Shown: positions 1 through 8,195, counted from the stretch's first letter. The stretch is DNA of 11,773 bases from Tannerella sp. (GCA_031288935.1 JAITQL010000039.1:1-11773); one strand, 5' to 3'. Translations and numbers: made by a program. The notes: generated from the sequence alone by a model not told the origin.

Positions 1-3
1 TTC

Positions 4-53
4 TGCCGGGCTATATTCCCTACGGGAATGGGACAGTCGGCAAACAATTTTTT
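4..53 (+). terminator. possible terminator hairpin of an upstream gene
   Basis: An outer stem TGCCG (4-8) / CGGCA (38-42) encloses an inner perfect stem ATTCCC (15-20) / GGGAAT (24-29) with a 3-nt loop. Six T residues follow at 48-53. The order of hairpin then T-run fits an intrinsic terminator for a plus-strand gene left of the window. The two stems are not contiguous and the T-run is 5 nt past the hairpin, so this is tentative; it could also be a structured untranslated region. Confidence 0.3.
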
Positions 54-72
54 ACAGGTTATTCATTTTACG

Positions 73-102
73 TTGCTAAACCGGGATATTTACTATTTTT
101 GC
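73..102 (+). promoter_or_regulatory. Bacteroidetes-type promoter for the FabK-like gene
   Basis: TATTTTTGC at 94-102 matches the Bacteroidetes -7 consensus TAnnTTTG. A TTG at 73-75 lies 18 nt upstream, where a -33 box is expected. It precedes the GTG start at 131 by about 28 nt. The -7 match is exact; the -33 match is partial. Confidence 0.5.
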
Positions 103-130
103 AGGGATTATCTCTTTAAATAAAAGTGTT

Positions 131-1087
131 GTGGAAAATAAGGTGACGGAATTATTGAAAATAAAGTATCCCGTTGTTCAGGGCGGGATGGTCTGGTGCA
201 GCGGCTGGAAACTGGCTTCGGCAGTGAGCAATAACGGCGGACTGGGTTTGTTGGGATCGGGTTCGATGCACCCGGACGTGTTGCGCGAACATATTTGTAA
301 ATGCAGGGCGGCTACGCCTTTTCCCTTTGGGGTTAATGTTCCGCTAATGTATTATGAAGCGGAGGAAATCATGAAGGTAATCATGGATGAAGGTGTAAAG
401 ATTGTGTTCACTTCGGCGGGCAATCCCAAAACGTGGACAAAAACGCTGCATGATCACGGGATTACGGTGGTTCATGTAGTTTCCAGCTCACGTTTTGCGT
501 TGAAGGCCGAAGAAGCCGGCGTGGACGCTGTCGTCGCCGAAGGATTTGAGGCGGGCGGACATAATGGACGCGAAGAAACGACGACGCTTGCGCTGGTTCC
601 GCAAGTAAGGGCGGTCACACGTCTGCCGTTGATTGCCGCCGGAGGGATCGGCAGCGGCGCAGCGATGCTGGCGGCCAGGTGTCTGGGTGCGGACGGCGTG
701 CAGATCGGTTCGCGGTTCGCGCTTGCGGAAGAAAGTGCGGCGCACGCGGATTTTAAACGGCGGTGCATTGAAACCGGCGAGGGCGATACGTTGCTTACGC
801 TGAAAAAGATTTCTCCCACGCGAATGATAAAAAACGGATTCTACCGCCAGGTCAATGATGCCGAGGATCGAGGCGCCGGTGTGGAAGAAATGCAGGCATT
901 ACTGGGGCGGGGGCGTGCCAGACAGGGTATTTTTGAGGGCGACCTGGAGAACGGGATGCTGGAGATCGGACAAATCAGTTCGACCGTCCGGCAGATTGAG
1001 CCGGTGAAGGCGATCATGGATGAAATCGTGTCGGAATACCGTTCGGGGCTGGAGAAACTGGCAGCGGAGCGGGAAGAAACGGTTTGA
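131..1087 (+). CDS. FabK / nitronate monooxygenase-like FMN oxidoreductase
   Basis: A 318-residue FMN-dependent TIM-barrel protein of the 2-nitropropane dioxygenase/FabK family, cytosolic. Family members either reduce enoyl-ACP in fatty-acid elongation (FabK) or oxidise alkyl nitronates. Visible motifs are the N-terminal IKYPVVQGGM (residues 11-20), the AGGHNG loop (141-146) with the conserved His144, and the FMN-phosphate-binding stretch AAGGIGSG (169-176) followed by GADGVQIGSRF (186-196). Length is normal for the family. The start is GTG at 131, placed just before the conserved N-terminus and downstream of a good -7 box; I see no in-frame ATG that would serve better. It converges on yebC across a shared terminator. 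Family membership is sure. The choice between enoyl-ACP reductase and nitronate monooxygenase cannot be made from sequence by eye, so I give no symbol. Confidence 0.9.
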   Translation: MENKVTELLKIKYPVVQGGMVWCSGWKLASAVSNNGGLGLLGSGSMHPDVLREHICKCRAATPFPFGVNVPLMYYEAEEIMKVIMDEGVKIVFTSAGNPKTWTKTLHDHGITVVHVVSSSRFALKAEEAGVDAVVAEGFEAGGHNGREETTTLALVPQVRAVTRLPLIAAGGIGSGAAMLAARCLGADGVQIGSRFALAEESAAHADFKRRCIETGEGDTLLTLKKISPTRMIKNGFYRQVNDAEDRGAGVEEMQALLGRGRARQGIFEGDLENGMLEIGQISSTVRQIEPVKAIMDEIVSEYRSGLEKLAAEREETV

Positions 1088-1116
1088 GAGGGATGTGTTC
1101 GCGTCTTTTCCGCAAG

Positions 1117-1158
1117 AAAAAAGCCATCCGGCGCCGCTGTACGGTTTCGGATGGCTTT
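1117..1158. terminator. shared hairpin terminator between convergent genes
   Basis: A perfect 11-bp stem AAAGCCATCCG (1120-1130) / CGGATGGCTTT (1148-1158) with a 17-nt loop. On the minus strand it is followed by an uninterrupted T6 (complement of 1117-1122), so it is a good rho-independent terminator for the pheT-yebC operon. On the plus strand the tail is only TTTC, so it would end the flavoprotein transcript less efficiently. Confidence 0.85.
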
Positions 1159-1213
1159 CAAACCGTTTGCCGCACCCGCGAAGGCGGTAAACGGAAACGG
1201 AAGCAGGGAGATG

Positions 1214-1933
1214 CTATTCTTCTTCCTTCATGTTGTGGAAGACGTTCTGCACGTCTTCGTCTTCCTCGATCTTTTCAAGGAGCTTTTCGAGCGTTTCGCG
1301 CTGTTCGGGCGTGACGTCCTTCTGGTCGTTCGGAAGACGTACAAACTCACTCGAGGTGATTTCATAGCCCTGACTTTCCAGGTAGTTCTGGATGGCCGTG
1401 TTCTGCGCAAATTCGCCGTACAGGACGATTTCGTTTTCGTCTTCCTCCAGCTCCTCCACGCCGTAGTCAATCAATTCCAGTTCCAGCTCCTCGATCGAAA
1501 GATCTTCCTTTTTGAGGATGTGAAACACGCACTTGTGATCGAAGAGAAATTCCAGCGAGCCGCTTGTTCCCAGCGATCCTCCGTGTTTGTTGAAGTAACT
1601 GCGGATGTTGGCCACGGTGCGCGTCGTATTGTCCGTGGCCGTTTCCACGAAAACGGCGATGCCGAACGGTCCGTAGCCTTCATAATTCACTTCCTTGTAG
1701 TCCGTGAAGTCTTTGGAGGTGGCCTTCTTGATGGCGCGGTCTACATTGTCTTTCGGCATGTTTTCCTTTTTGGCCGTCTGCATCAGGATGCGCAGCCGGG
1801 GATTGGTTTCCGGCTCTGCCCCGCCTGCCTTGACGGCCATCGTGATCTCTTTTCCTATTTTCGTGAAGACGCGGGACATGTTGCCCCAGCGTTTCAGCTT
1901 TCTTGCTTTGCGATATTCAAATGCTCTTCCCAT
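1214..1933 (-). CDS. yebC: YebC/PmpR (TACO1) family protein
   Basis: A 239-residue protein of the YebC/PmpR/TACO1 family, at its usual length. Family landmarks are MGRAFEYRKARKLKRWGNMS at the N-terminus, GGAEPETNPRLR (about residues 37-48), AKKENMPKDNVDRAIKKA (about 54-71) and NYEGYGPFGIAVFVE (about 83-97). The C-terminal part is strongly acidic (EELEEDENE; EKIEEDEDVQ). The family was long annotated as DNA-binding transcriptional regulators; more recent work on several members supports a role in translation, relieving ribosome stalling at difficult sequences such as polyproline. It starts 41 bp after the pheT stop on the same strand and probably shares its transcript, which suits a translation role. 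It ends before the strong terminator at 1117-1158. The exact molecular role in this organism is inferred from the family. Confidence 0.95.
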   Translation of the reverse strand: MGRAFEYRKARKLKRWGNMSRVFTKIGKEITMAVKAGGAEPETNPRLRILMQTAKKENMPKDNVDRAIKKATSKDFTDYKEVNYEGYGPFGIAVFVETATDNTTRTVANIRSYFNKHGGSLGTSGSLEFLFDHKCVFHILKKEDLSIEELELELIDYGVEELEEDENEIVLYGEFAQNTAIQNYLESQGYEITSSEFVRLPNDQKDVTPEQRETLEKLLEKIEEDEDVQNVFHNMKEEE

Positions 1934-1974
1934 ATTCGTATAATTTAGTTCAATTTCATTTCAGTCGGTTTAGA

Positions 1975-4437
1975 TTATCTCAGTCTGGCGCCCAACTTTG
2001 TTTCCAGACCGGTTTGTATTTTCTGCATGATGCGGTCGATCTGCGCGTCGGTCAGCGTCTGGCTTTCATCCTGCAAATAGAAACTGACGGCATAGGACTT
2101 CTTGTCCGGCGCCAGATGGCTGCCTTCGTACACATCGAACAGTTCCACGCGCTTCAGCAGCTTGCGTTCGCTTTCAAAGGCTGTCCGTTCGACGGACTGG
2201 AACGGGATTTCCTTGTCCAGCAGCAAGGCCAGGTCGCGTTTGACTTCGGGAAATCTGGCAATCTCCGAGAAAACGACCGCGGACTTGCGGATTTCCTTCA
2301 TCAGCGCATCCCAGGACAGCTCGGCAAAACAGACTTCCTCGCCAATGTCCATACTTTTCAACCGCTTCCGGTCGATAACGCCCACCGTTCCCAGCGTGCG
2401 CCCCGAAGCCGTCTGCAACCGGATGCCCGACGCATACAGTTCGTCGGAACAAGGGCTTTCGGATACTTTCCGCCGGTCAATGCCCAGCCGCGCAAGGATG
2501 TGCAGCACGTGCGCCTTCAACTCGTAGACCGAATTTTCCTCGTTGGCGTGCGCCCAGCTGTTCTCCACGCGCCGCCCGCACATCCACAGGCCCAGCCGGT
2601 ATTCTTCGGAATAAGCCGAGAGGGCGTTCTCCGGCGCCGTCTTTTCCTCGCGATACGCATAGCAGTTGCCGAACTCGAAGAAACGCAGGTTTTTGTTTTT
2701 GTGCCTTATGTTGCCGGCAATGCTTTGCAAACCGCCGAAGAGGAGCGTCTGGCGCATGACGTTCAGGTCGGCGCTGAGGGGATTGAGCAGCTGCACGGCG
2801 CTGGAGGGCGGATACACGGTCAGCCCCTCGTACCAGGCGAGCCGTGTTTGCGAATTGTTCATGATCTCGTAAAAGCCGGCGCCGCACAACTGGTCGGAAA
2901 CGAGATTCTCGAGCCGGTAACTGCGGTCGGTCGGCATCCGGTAGCTAAGCGTAGACCGGAGCTGTTCGCCCACCTCTATGTTATTATATCCGTAAATCCG
3001 GAGAATATCTTCGATCACGTCCACCTCGCGCCGCACGTCCATCCGGTACACCGGCACAAGGAGCGACAAACCGTCCGCCGTTTCGGAGACGACCTCCATC
3101 TCCAGCGAAGCCAGGATACGCTTGACCGTATCCGGCGGAATCACTTTCCCGATCAGCGCGTTTATTTTGCGGAAAGAGACCTCCACGGGATACGGCTTGA
3201 CTTCTTCGGGATACACGTCCCGAATCTCTCCCGTCACCTCGCCCCCCGCCAGCTGTTGGATCAGCAGGGCGGCACGCTTCAGGACGCAAACGGTCTGATT
3301 CGCATCCAGCCCGCGTTCAAAGCGGAAGGAAGCATCGGTGTTCAGACCGAAGCGGCGTGCCGTCCGGCGCACCCACGTCGGATGGAAACAGGCCGATTCC
3401 AGGAAAACGTCCGTCGTCTGCTCCGTCACGCCCGAATCCAGTCCTCCGAAGACGCCGGCAATACACATCGGCTCTTCCGCGTTGCAGATCATCAGGTCTT
3501 CGCTGCTCAGGATGCGTTCCACACCGTCCAGCGTGACGAACTTCGTGCCCTCCGGCAACGTCCGCACCACCACTTTCCCGCCCCTGATCTTCGCCGCGTC
3601 GAAGGAATGTAACGGCTGCCCCGATTCGTGCAAAACAAAGTTGGTCACGTCCACCACATTGTTTATCGCACGCAGGCCAATCGCCTGCAACCTGTTCTTC
3701 AGCCACGCGGGGCTTTCCTTCACCGTCACGCCGCGAACCGTCAGGCCGGAATAACGCGGACAGGCTTCCGTGTTGGCAACCTCCACCTCCACTGCGGGCG
3801 CGGGGCGGTCTACCCGGAACGCCTCCACGTCCGGACGGCGGAGCGTCAGCGGCCGTCCGTTTTGCGCAAGCCAGGCGGCCAGGTCGCGCGCCACGCCGTA
3901 GTGCGACGTTGCGTCCACGCGGTTGGGCGTAATATCGACTTCGAGCACGTAATCGCTCTCGATGCCGTAGTAGGCCTTGGCCGCCATGCCCGCCGGCGCG
4001 TCGTCCGGAAGAACGATGATGCCGGAATGGTCGGTTCCGATGCCGATCTCGTCTTCCGCGCAAATCATGCCGTGCGATTCCACGCCGCGGATTTTACTCT
4101 TCTTGATTGCGAATTTCTCTTCGCCGCTGTACAGCGTCGTCCCCACCGTGGCGACGACCACTTTCTGTCCGGCCGCCACGTTCGGCGCGCCGCAAACGAT
4201 CTGAAGCGGTTCCCCGCTGCCCGTGCGTACCGTCGTGACGTGCAGATGATCGGAATTAGGATGTGCCGCGCAGGTGAGCACTTCGCCGATCACCAATCCT
4301 TCCAGCCCGCCCCGGACCGGCTGCACTTCTTCCACGTTTCCCGTCTCCAGGCCTGTCGAGGTCAATGCCGCAGCCACCTCGTCCGGCTGCATCTCTAACG
4401 GAAGGTATTCCTTCAACCAGTTGTACGATATATTCAT
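1975..4437 (-). CDS. pheT: phenylalanine--tRNA ligase beta subunit
   Basis: An 820-residue beta subunit of bacterial phenylalanyl-tRNA synthetase. It pairs with PheS (not in the window) in an alpha2-beta2 enzyme that charges tRNA-Phe; the beta chain provides editing and tRNA contacts. Domains in order: N-terminal helix; EMAP/OB-type tRNA-binding domain about 42-155 (VIGEVLTCAAHPNSDHLHV, VCGAPN, SHGMICAEDE); B3/B4 editing domain about 226-400 (INNVVDVTNFVLHESGQPLH at 258-277); B5 domain about 413-482 (VPVYRMDVRREVDVIEDILR); core catalytic-like domain; and a C-terminal FDX-ACB anticodon-binding domain about 723-820 (RFPEVKRDLALLLD). Full length and intact. The ATG at 4437 begins the standard MNISYNWLKEYLP start. 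yebC follows 41 bp downstream as a likely operon partner. Confidence 0.98.
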   Translation of the reverse strand: MNISYNWLKEYLPLEMQPDEVAAALTSTGLETGNVEEVQPVRGGLEGLVIGEVLTCAAHPNSDHLHVTTVRTGSGEPLQIVCGAPNVAAGQKVVVATVGTTLYSGEEKFAIKKSKIRGVESHGMICAEDEIGIGTDHSGIIVLPDDAPAGMAAKAYYGIESDYVLEVDITPNRVDATSHYGVARDLAAWLAQNGRPLTLRRPDVEAFRVDRPAPAVEVEVANTEACPRYSGLTVRGVTVKESPAWLKNRLQAIGLRAINNVVDVTNFVLHESGQPLHSFDAAKIRGGKVVVRTLPEGTKFVTLDGVERILSSEDLMICNAEEPMCIAGVFGGLDSGVTEQTTDVFLESACFHPTWVRRTARRFGLNTDASFRFERGLDANQTVCVLKRAALLIQQLAGGEVTGEIRDVYPEEVKPYPVEVSFRKINALIGKVIPPDTVKRILASLEMEVVSETADGLSLLVPVYRMDVRREVDVIEDILRIYGYNNIEVGEQLRSTLSYRMPTDRSYRLENLVSDQLCGAGFYEIMNNSQTRLAWYEGLTVYPPSSAVQLLNPLSADLNVMRQTLLFGGLQSIAGNIRHKNKNLRFFEFGNCYAYREEKTAPENALSAYSEEYRLGLWMCGRRVENSWAHANEENSVYELKAHVLHILARLGIDRRKVSESPCSDELYASGIRLQTASGRTLGTVGVIDRKRLKSMDIGEEVCFAELSWDALMKEIRKSAVVFSEIARFPEVKRDLALLLDKEIPFQSVERTAFESERKLLKRVELFDVYEGSHLAPDKKSYAVSFYLQDESQTLTDAQIDRIMQKIQTGLETKLGARLR

Positions 4438-4466
4438 CAGTAATATGATTATTTTTCAAATGAGGC

Positions 4467-4475
4467 GCAAAAATA
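4467..4475 (-). promoter_or_regulatory. -7 box for the pheT-yebC operon
   Basis: Read on the minus strand the sequence is TATTTTTGC, identical to the -7 box of the flavoprotein gene at 94-102. It ends 29 nt upstream of the pheT ATG. I see no clear TTTG -33 box at the expected distance. Confidence 0.5.
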
Positions 4476-4527
4476 TGAAAAAACGTCTGTTTTTCCTACT
4501 CTTCACCCCTAAAAATATAGAAATGAC

Positions 4528-4536
4528 TATCTTTGT
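4528..4536 (+). promoter_or_regulatory. -7 box for the dGTPase gene
   Basis: TATCTTTGT matches TAnnTTTG exactly and ends 24 nt before the ATG at 4561, implying a short leader. No convincing -33 TTTG is seen. It lies back to back with the pheT -7 box, about 50 bp apart, so the two promoters are divergent and close. Confidence 0.5.
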
Positions 4537-4560
4537 TGCCCGATTAACAGGAACAAGTAT

Positions 4561-5889
4561 ATGCAGTGGAAACAATTACTTTCCGGGAAACGCTTTGGGA
4601 TTGAAGCCTGTCATGAACGAAAACATGAACGTACCAACTTTCAGCGCGATTACGACCGGCTCATCTTTTCATCCCCTTTCCGGCGGTTACAAAACAAGAC
4701 GCAGGTATTCCCCCTTCCGGGGAGTATCTTTGTGCACAACAGACTTACGCACAGCCTGGAGGTTTCGTGCGTGGGACGATCTCTGGGAAATAACGTGGCG
4801 GCCGCGCTGGTGCAGAAACATTCGGAGCAGGAGGCTGACTTTTCGGAAGTAGGCTCGATTGTTTCGGCCGCCTGCCTGGCGCACGACATGGGGAATCCGC
4901 CTTTCGGACATTCGGGCGAACGGGCGATCTCCGCCTATTTCAAGGAAGGAAACGGCAAATGCCTGGAACGGCCGGTCTGCGACGAAGGGGGACGGTGGGA
5001 AGATTTCACCCGTTTTGAAGGGAACGCCAACGCGCTGCGTCTGCTTACGCACCAGTTCGTAGGACGGCGCCGGGGCGGATTTGTCTTGACGTACAGTACC
5101 ATCGCCTCCATCATCAAATACCCCTTTCCCTCTACGCTGGCGACGGACGAAAAAAAGAAATTCGGGTTTTTCCAGTCGGAGGAAGAAACCTATACCCGCA
5201 TCGCCTGCGAGCTGGGTATCCACAAAACGCAGCCTTCGCTGAACAGGTATGCGCGCTATCCGCTCGTATACCTCGTGGAGGCGGCCGACGACATCTGCTA
5301 TCAGATCATGGACATTGAGGACGCGCACAAACTGCGTATCCTGACGACGGACGAGACGACTGCGCTTCTGTTGCGTTATTTTGAAGACGAACGGCTGGGA
5401 AGTATCCGAAAGACGTTACATATCGTAAACGACATAAACGAACAGATTGCCTATCTGCGTTCCTGCATCATCGGGTTGCTGGTGGACGAGTGTACGCGCA
5501 TTTTTCTGGAAAACGAAGAGGCGCTGCTCGACGGAACGTATGACCGGCCGCTGATCGAAGGCATCGGCAAGCGGGCAAAAGAAGCCTACAAGGCATGCTC
5601 CGATACGGCCTACCGGAAGATTTACAAAGCCAACGAAGTCGTGGAAGTCGAGCTGGCCGGTTATCACATCTTCAGTTCCCTGATCGACATCCTCATGGAA
5701 GCCGTCCTCCATCCCGAAAAGTCATACAGCAAACTCCTTCTGAACCGCATCCCGGAGCAGTACGACATTCATGCGGACACGGTTTATGGAAAAATACAGT
5801 GCATCCTGGATTACATCTCCGGCATGACGGACGTCTACGCCCTCGACCTGTACCGCAAGATCACCGGCATGGGTCTGCCGGCCGTCTGA
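4561..5889 (+). CDS. dgt: dGTP triphosphohydrolase (HD domain)
   Basis: A 442-residue HD-superfamily deoxyguanosinetriphosphate triphosphohydrolase, which cleaves dGTP to deoxyguanosine and tripolyphosphate and helps balance dNTP pools. The metal-binding set is visible: His64 in NRLTHSLEV, His108-Asp109 in CLAHDMGNPPFGHSGE, and Asp243/Asp244 in VEAADDICYQ. His117 and Glu120 in FGHSGE correspond to the catalytic residues of the family. SSPFRRLQNKTQVFP (37-51) and RFEGNANALRLL (151-162) are further family signatures. Length is close to that of typical Bacteroidetes homologues. The ATG at 4561 starts just before the conserved region and just after a -7 box. It is divergent from pheT and converges on the glycosyltransferase gene with only 22 bp between stop codons and no clear terminator there. 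Confidence 0.96.
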   Translation: MQWKQLLSGKRFGIEACHERKHERTNFQRDYDRLIFSSPFRRLQNKTQVFPLPGSIFVHNRLTHSLEVSCVGRSLGNNVAAALVQKHSEQEADFSEVGSIVSAACLAHDMGNPPFGHSGERAISAYFKEGNGKCLERPVCDEGGRWEDFTRFEGNANALRLLTHQFVGRRRGGFVLTYSTIASIIKYPFPSTLATDEKKKFGFFQSEEETYTRIACELGIHKTQPSLNRYARYPLVYLVEAADDICYQIMDIEDAHKLRILTTDETTALLLRYFEDERLGSIRKTLHIVNDINEQIAYLRSCIIGLLVDECTRIFLENEEALLDGTYDRPLIEGIGKRAKEAYKACSDTAYRKIYKANEVVEVELAGYHIFSSLIDILMEAVLHPEKSYSKLLLNRIPEQYDIHADTVYGKIQCILDYISGMTDVYALDLYRKITGMGLPAV

Positions 5890-5911
5890 CCGGGCACAGT
5901 GCGGACGTGCT

Positions 5912-6937
5912 TCACGCTTCGTCGCCGTTCGCCGCGCGCCCGTCGCTGCCGAGCCGTATGATTTCGTAAGGAATACCGGCCGACCGGGCGGCATAAAGCG
6001 GAAAGCCGGACAGGTGCATCCCGGTTGCCGCAACCGTATATACCTTCTCCGAACAGCGCAGCATGAAAAAATCCAGGAACGTTTTCAAATGGGCGACGGA
6101 AGCGTTTTCCTCCGTCTGCACATAATCCATATGTACCACAATCCCCGGCAGGGTATGGACATTCGCCAGCCCTTCCATCCTTTCAAGAAACCGCCGGCTG
6201 TCGGATATGACCAGCAGGCGGCAACCGGTCTGCCTTTGCGTCTCCTCGACGCAGGCCGCGCACGTCTCCACGAGCCGTTCCCTTTCCGCAGCGGGCAGGA
6301 TCGCGCAGTCCGGATCCGTGAAGTCGCCCAGCAACTGCTGGAAACGGAAGTGCATCGAAACATACGCGCCGCCGATTCGCTGCCTGTTTGCCGCGATCGC
6401 CTCCGCCAGCGCCTCCGACGGCTTGAACAGTTCGTCGAACAGATCCGACCAGTCGAAGCGTATGCCCCACCTCCCGTGAATACGCTCCAGCAGATCCATG
6501 TTTCCGTACACGTGATACTGCCGGGAACGCGAAGGGCGCAGCCCCAGCAAAGCCTTTGCCTGCGGATCGTTGTGAACGTTGACGATCCGCGCGCACTTCC
6601 TTGAAAAAACAATCCCCTCGTCCGCACCCGGAATCCAGTCATACCGGTTGGGCGCCAGATAATCCTGCAATACAAAGGGCGAATCGAAGCAGATACGGAA
6701 CGGGAGCGACTTCACCTTGCAGAGGGCATACGTACTGACGATTCCCTTGAGCCGGTCGCCCAGGCCGCCGTGAATCATGAAGCCGTCCACCATGAAAACC
6801 ACCAGCGAGGGCGTGTGACGCTTCCTTCCCGTCGCACTGAACTTGCGCCGGTACACGTTTGCTGTCCTGAAAAAATTAATGGCAAACCGGAAGTGATCCC
6901 CGATGATTCTGCGAATAAAATGATCATGTGCCAACAT
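5912..6937 (-). CDS. fucosyltransferase-like (NodZ/FUT-like) glycosyltransferase
   Basis: A 341-residue protein resembling the GT-B fucosyltransferase superfamily (NodZ, alpha-1,6 and alpha-1,2 fucosyltransferases, protein O-fucosyltransferases). Visible cues: HGGLGDRLKG (56-65) after a hydrophobic strand, as in the glycine-rich N-terminal loop of these enzymes; VSMHFRFQ (193-200), in the place of the family's HxR donor-binding motif; LLVISDS (241-247); and FLDFFMLRCSEKVYTVAATG (287-306), the usual C-terminal motif region. No signal peptide or clear membrane segment, so probably cytoplasmic or peripheral at the inner membrane. It starts 17 bp after the licD stop, so the two are very likely co-transcribed and act on the same surface glycan. 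The donor sugar is not proven; fucose is inferred from fold resemblance. M49 is an alternative start but would remove only a poorly conserved N-terminus. Confidence 0.6.
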   Translation of the reverse strand: MLAHDHFIRRIIGDHFRFAINFFRTANVYRRKFSATGRKRHTPSLVVFMVDGFMIHGGLGDRLKGIVSTYALCKVKSLPFRICFDSPFVLQDYLAPNRYDWIPGADEGIVFSRKCARIVNVHNDPQAKALLGLRPSRSRQYHVYGNMDLLERIHGRWGIRFDWSDLFDELFKPSEALAEAIAANRQRIGGAYVSMHFRFQQLLGDFTDPDCAILPAAERERLVETCAACVEETQRQTGCRLLVISDSRRFLERMEGLANVHTLPGIVVHMDYVQTEENASVAHLKTFLDFFMLRCSEKVYTVAATGMHLSGFPLYAARSAGIPYEIIRLGSDGRAANGDEA

Positions 6938-6954
6938 GCCTGTTTCCTTTCAAT

Positions 6955-7800
6955 TTAAATGCAGGATTCCGCCAGTACATGCGCGCAGGAGGCATGATGC
7001 GTCTGCTGATCCGCAGGAGGCAGCTGCATGTAGTCGCCGTACAGCCGCGTCAGGTAAGCATCCGCATCGTCCACGCCATAAAAGCGGTACTCGCCGAACG
7101 GATACTCTTTCGGCTGGCCGAAATCTCTTTTGGCAACCATTTCCCTCAGCCCCCACGCGCCGTAATAGTTGACGTAAAAGGGCGAATCCGGCGTCGCAAA
7201 CCGGCGGATACTTCTCTCCACGTGCCTCAGCAGCCTTCCGGCCGAAACGGGCAGCAGCAAACGCACCCATTCGGCCACCCCCTTCTTGGCGCCCTTCCGT
7301 ATGGCCGGATCTATGCGAAGCAAATCCTTCCATTGCAGAAAAAACAGGATGTAGCGCACAAACCGGCGCGTGCCGGCGGCCGTCCTCAGCCCGTCGTCCA
7401 GCGGGAAAATGTCAATATTCACGCCCAGCCCGCTGATCCATTCCAGCCCCCGGTAGGCAAGCCGCGTGCGACCGTCGTCGATCTTCAGAAAATTGGAAAG
7501 ATGATACGCCGGACTGTTCAACTCGTGCACCCGCGCATGTCGCGGCAACTCCTCGGCCAAAACCGCCTTCAGCCGGTCGAACCAGGCACGCGGCACGCCG
7601 AAATCCATGTCGTCATCCCACGGAATAAACCCCCTGTGACGCACAGCCCCCAGCATCGTCCCCCCCAGCATGTAGTACGGAATCCCGTGCTTACGGCAAA
7701 TCCTGTCAAACTCCAGCGCCAGTCCCAGCAGCGTCTGCTGACACTCTTCGATGCTCATCGCTGCGATCTCCTCTTCAGGCTCAAAATCCATATCATTCAT
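6955..7800 (-). CDS. licD: LicD family transferase
   Basis: A 281-residue LicD-family protein (nucleotidyltransferase-like fold). Characterised members move phosphocholine from CDP-choline, or related phospho-groups, onto lipopolysaccharide, teichoic acid or other surface sugars. The signature is clear: YYMLGGTMLGAVRH (42-55) followed by GFIPWDDDMDFGVPR (57-71), where the acidic DDDMD (62-66) is the expected metal-binding centre; DIFPLDDG further on is also typical. I chose the ATG at 7800. The frame stays open to a GTG at 7860, but a -7 box at 7818-7826 would place transcription start downstream of that GTG. It leads an operon with the glycosyltransferase 17 bp downstream, and its upstream region carries the 21-bp repeat array. 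The transferred group cannot be told from sequence; the symbol denotes the family only. Confidence 0.88.
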   Translation of the reverse strand: MNDMDFEPEEEIAAMSIEECQQTLLGLALEFDRICRKHGIPYYMLGGTMLGAVRHRGFIPWDDDMDFGVPRAWFDRLKAVLAEELPRHARVHELNSPAYHLSNFLKIDDGRTRLAYRGLEWISGLGVNIDIFPLDDGLRTAAGTRRFVRYILFFLQWKDLLRIDPAIRKGAKKGVAEWVRLLLPVSAGRLLRHVERSIRRFATPDSPFYVNYYGAWGLREMVAKRDFGQPKEYPFGEYRFYGVDDADAYLTRLYGDYMQLPPADQQTHHASCAHVLAESCI

Positions 7801-7817
7801 TTTATACACAATCACGT

Positions 7818-7826
7818 GCAAATGTA
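7818..7826 (-). promoter_or_regulatory. -7 box for the licD-glycosyltransferase operon
   Basis: On the minus strand the sequence is TACATTTGC, an exact match to TAnnTTTG, ending 17 nt before the chosen ATG at 7800. No clear -33 box. Its position favours the ATG at 7800 over the upstream GTG at 7860 as start of licD. Confidence 0.45.
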
Positions 7827-7925
7827 CATCATAAAACCCGATTCCCGCATATCCGCGCACAAAAATTGAACAAAACCGCCTCCCCGCGACGCCGAAAATC
7901 TCCCTGCCTGCTACCCTCCCTGTTT

Positions 7926-7941
7926 GCTCTCCATCGAGAGC
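7926..7941. other. small perfect hairpin left of the repeat array
   Basis: GCTCTC (7926-7931) and GAGAGC (7936-7941) form a perfect 6-bp stem around a 4-nt CATC loop. No T-run follows on either strand, so it is not a typical terminator. It lies about 50 bp outside the 21-bp array. Confidence 0.35.
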
Positions 7942-8074
7942 TGTGCTGCGCTCCGAATGAATATGCGTTTACCCTGCCCGAACGGGAAACCCGTACGGTC
8001 AAACGGAATATCCGTATGGTCAAACGGAAAACCCGCATGGTCAAACGGAATATCCGTATGGCCAAACAGAAAAC

Positions 8075-8090
8075 CCGTATGGCCATACGG
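8075..8090. other. perfect 16-bp palindrome, array unit 5
   Basis: CCGTATGGCCATACGG equals its own reverse complement. It is the fully symmetric version of the dyad found imperfectly in the other units. Confidence 0.9.
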
Positions 8091-8179
8091 AAAACCCGTA
8101 TGGTCAAACGGAAGACCCGTATGGTCAAACGGAAAACCCGTATGGCCAAACAGAAAACCCGTATGGTCAAACGGAAGAC

Positions 8180-8195
8180 CCGTATGGCCATACGG
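8180..8195. other. perfect 16-bp palindrome, array unit 10
   Basis: The second copy of CCGTATGGCCATACGG, 105 bp (five units) from the first, in the last unit of the array. After it the sequence diverges (ATTTAACATTTACCC). Confidence 0.9.

Noticed and set aside
1151..1948. A 265-codon plus-strand frame opposite yebC
   Set aside because: Antisense shadow of yebC. Its phenylalanine/valine-rich product mirrors the acidic codons of YebC, and it begins within the terminator hairpin.
1903..4398. Long plus-strand open frames opposite pheT (up to 569 codons)
   Set aside because: They are antisense shadows of the clearly conserved pheT gene in G+C-rich sequence, with arginine/histidine-rich products and no recognisable domain.
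7801..7860. GTG start for LicD at 7860
   Set aside because: The extra 20 residues lie outside the family's core, and the -7 box at 7818-7826 would put transcription start downstream of that GTG.
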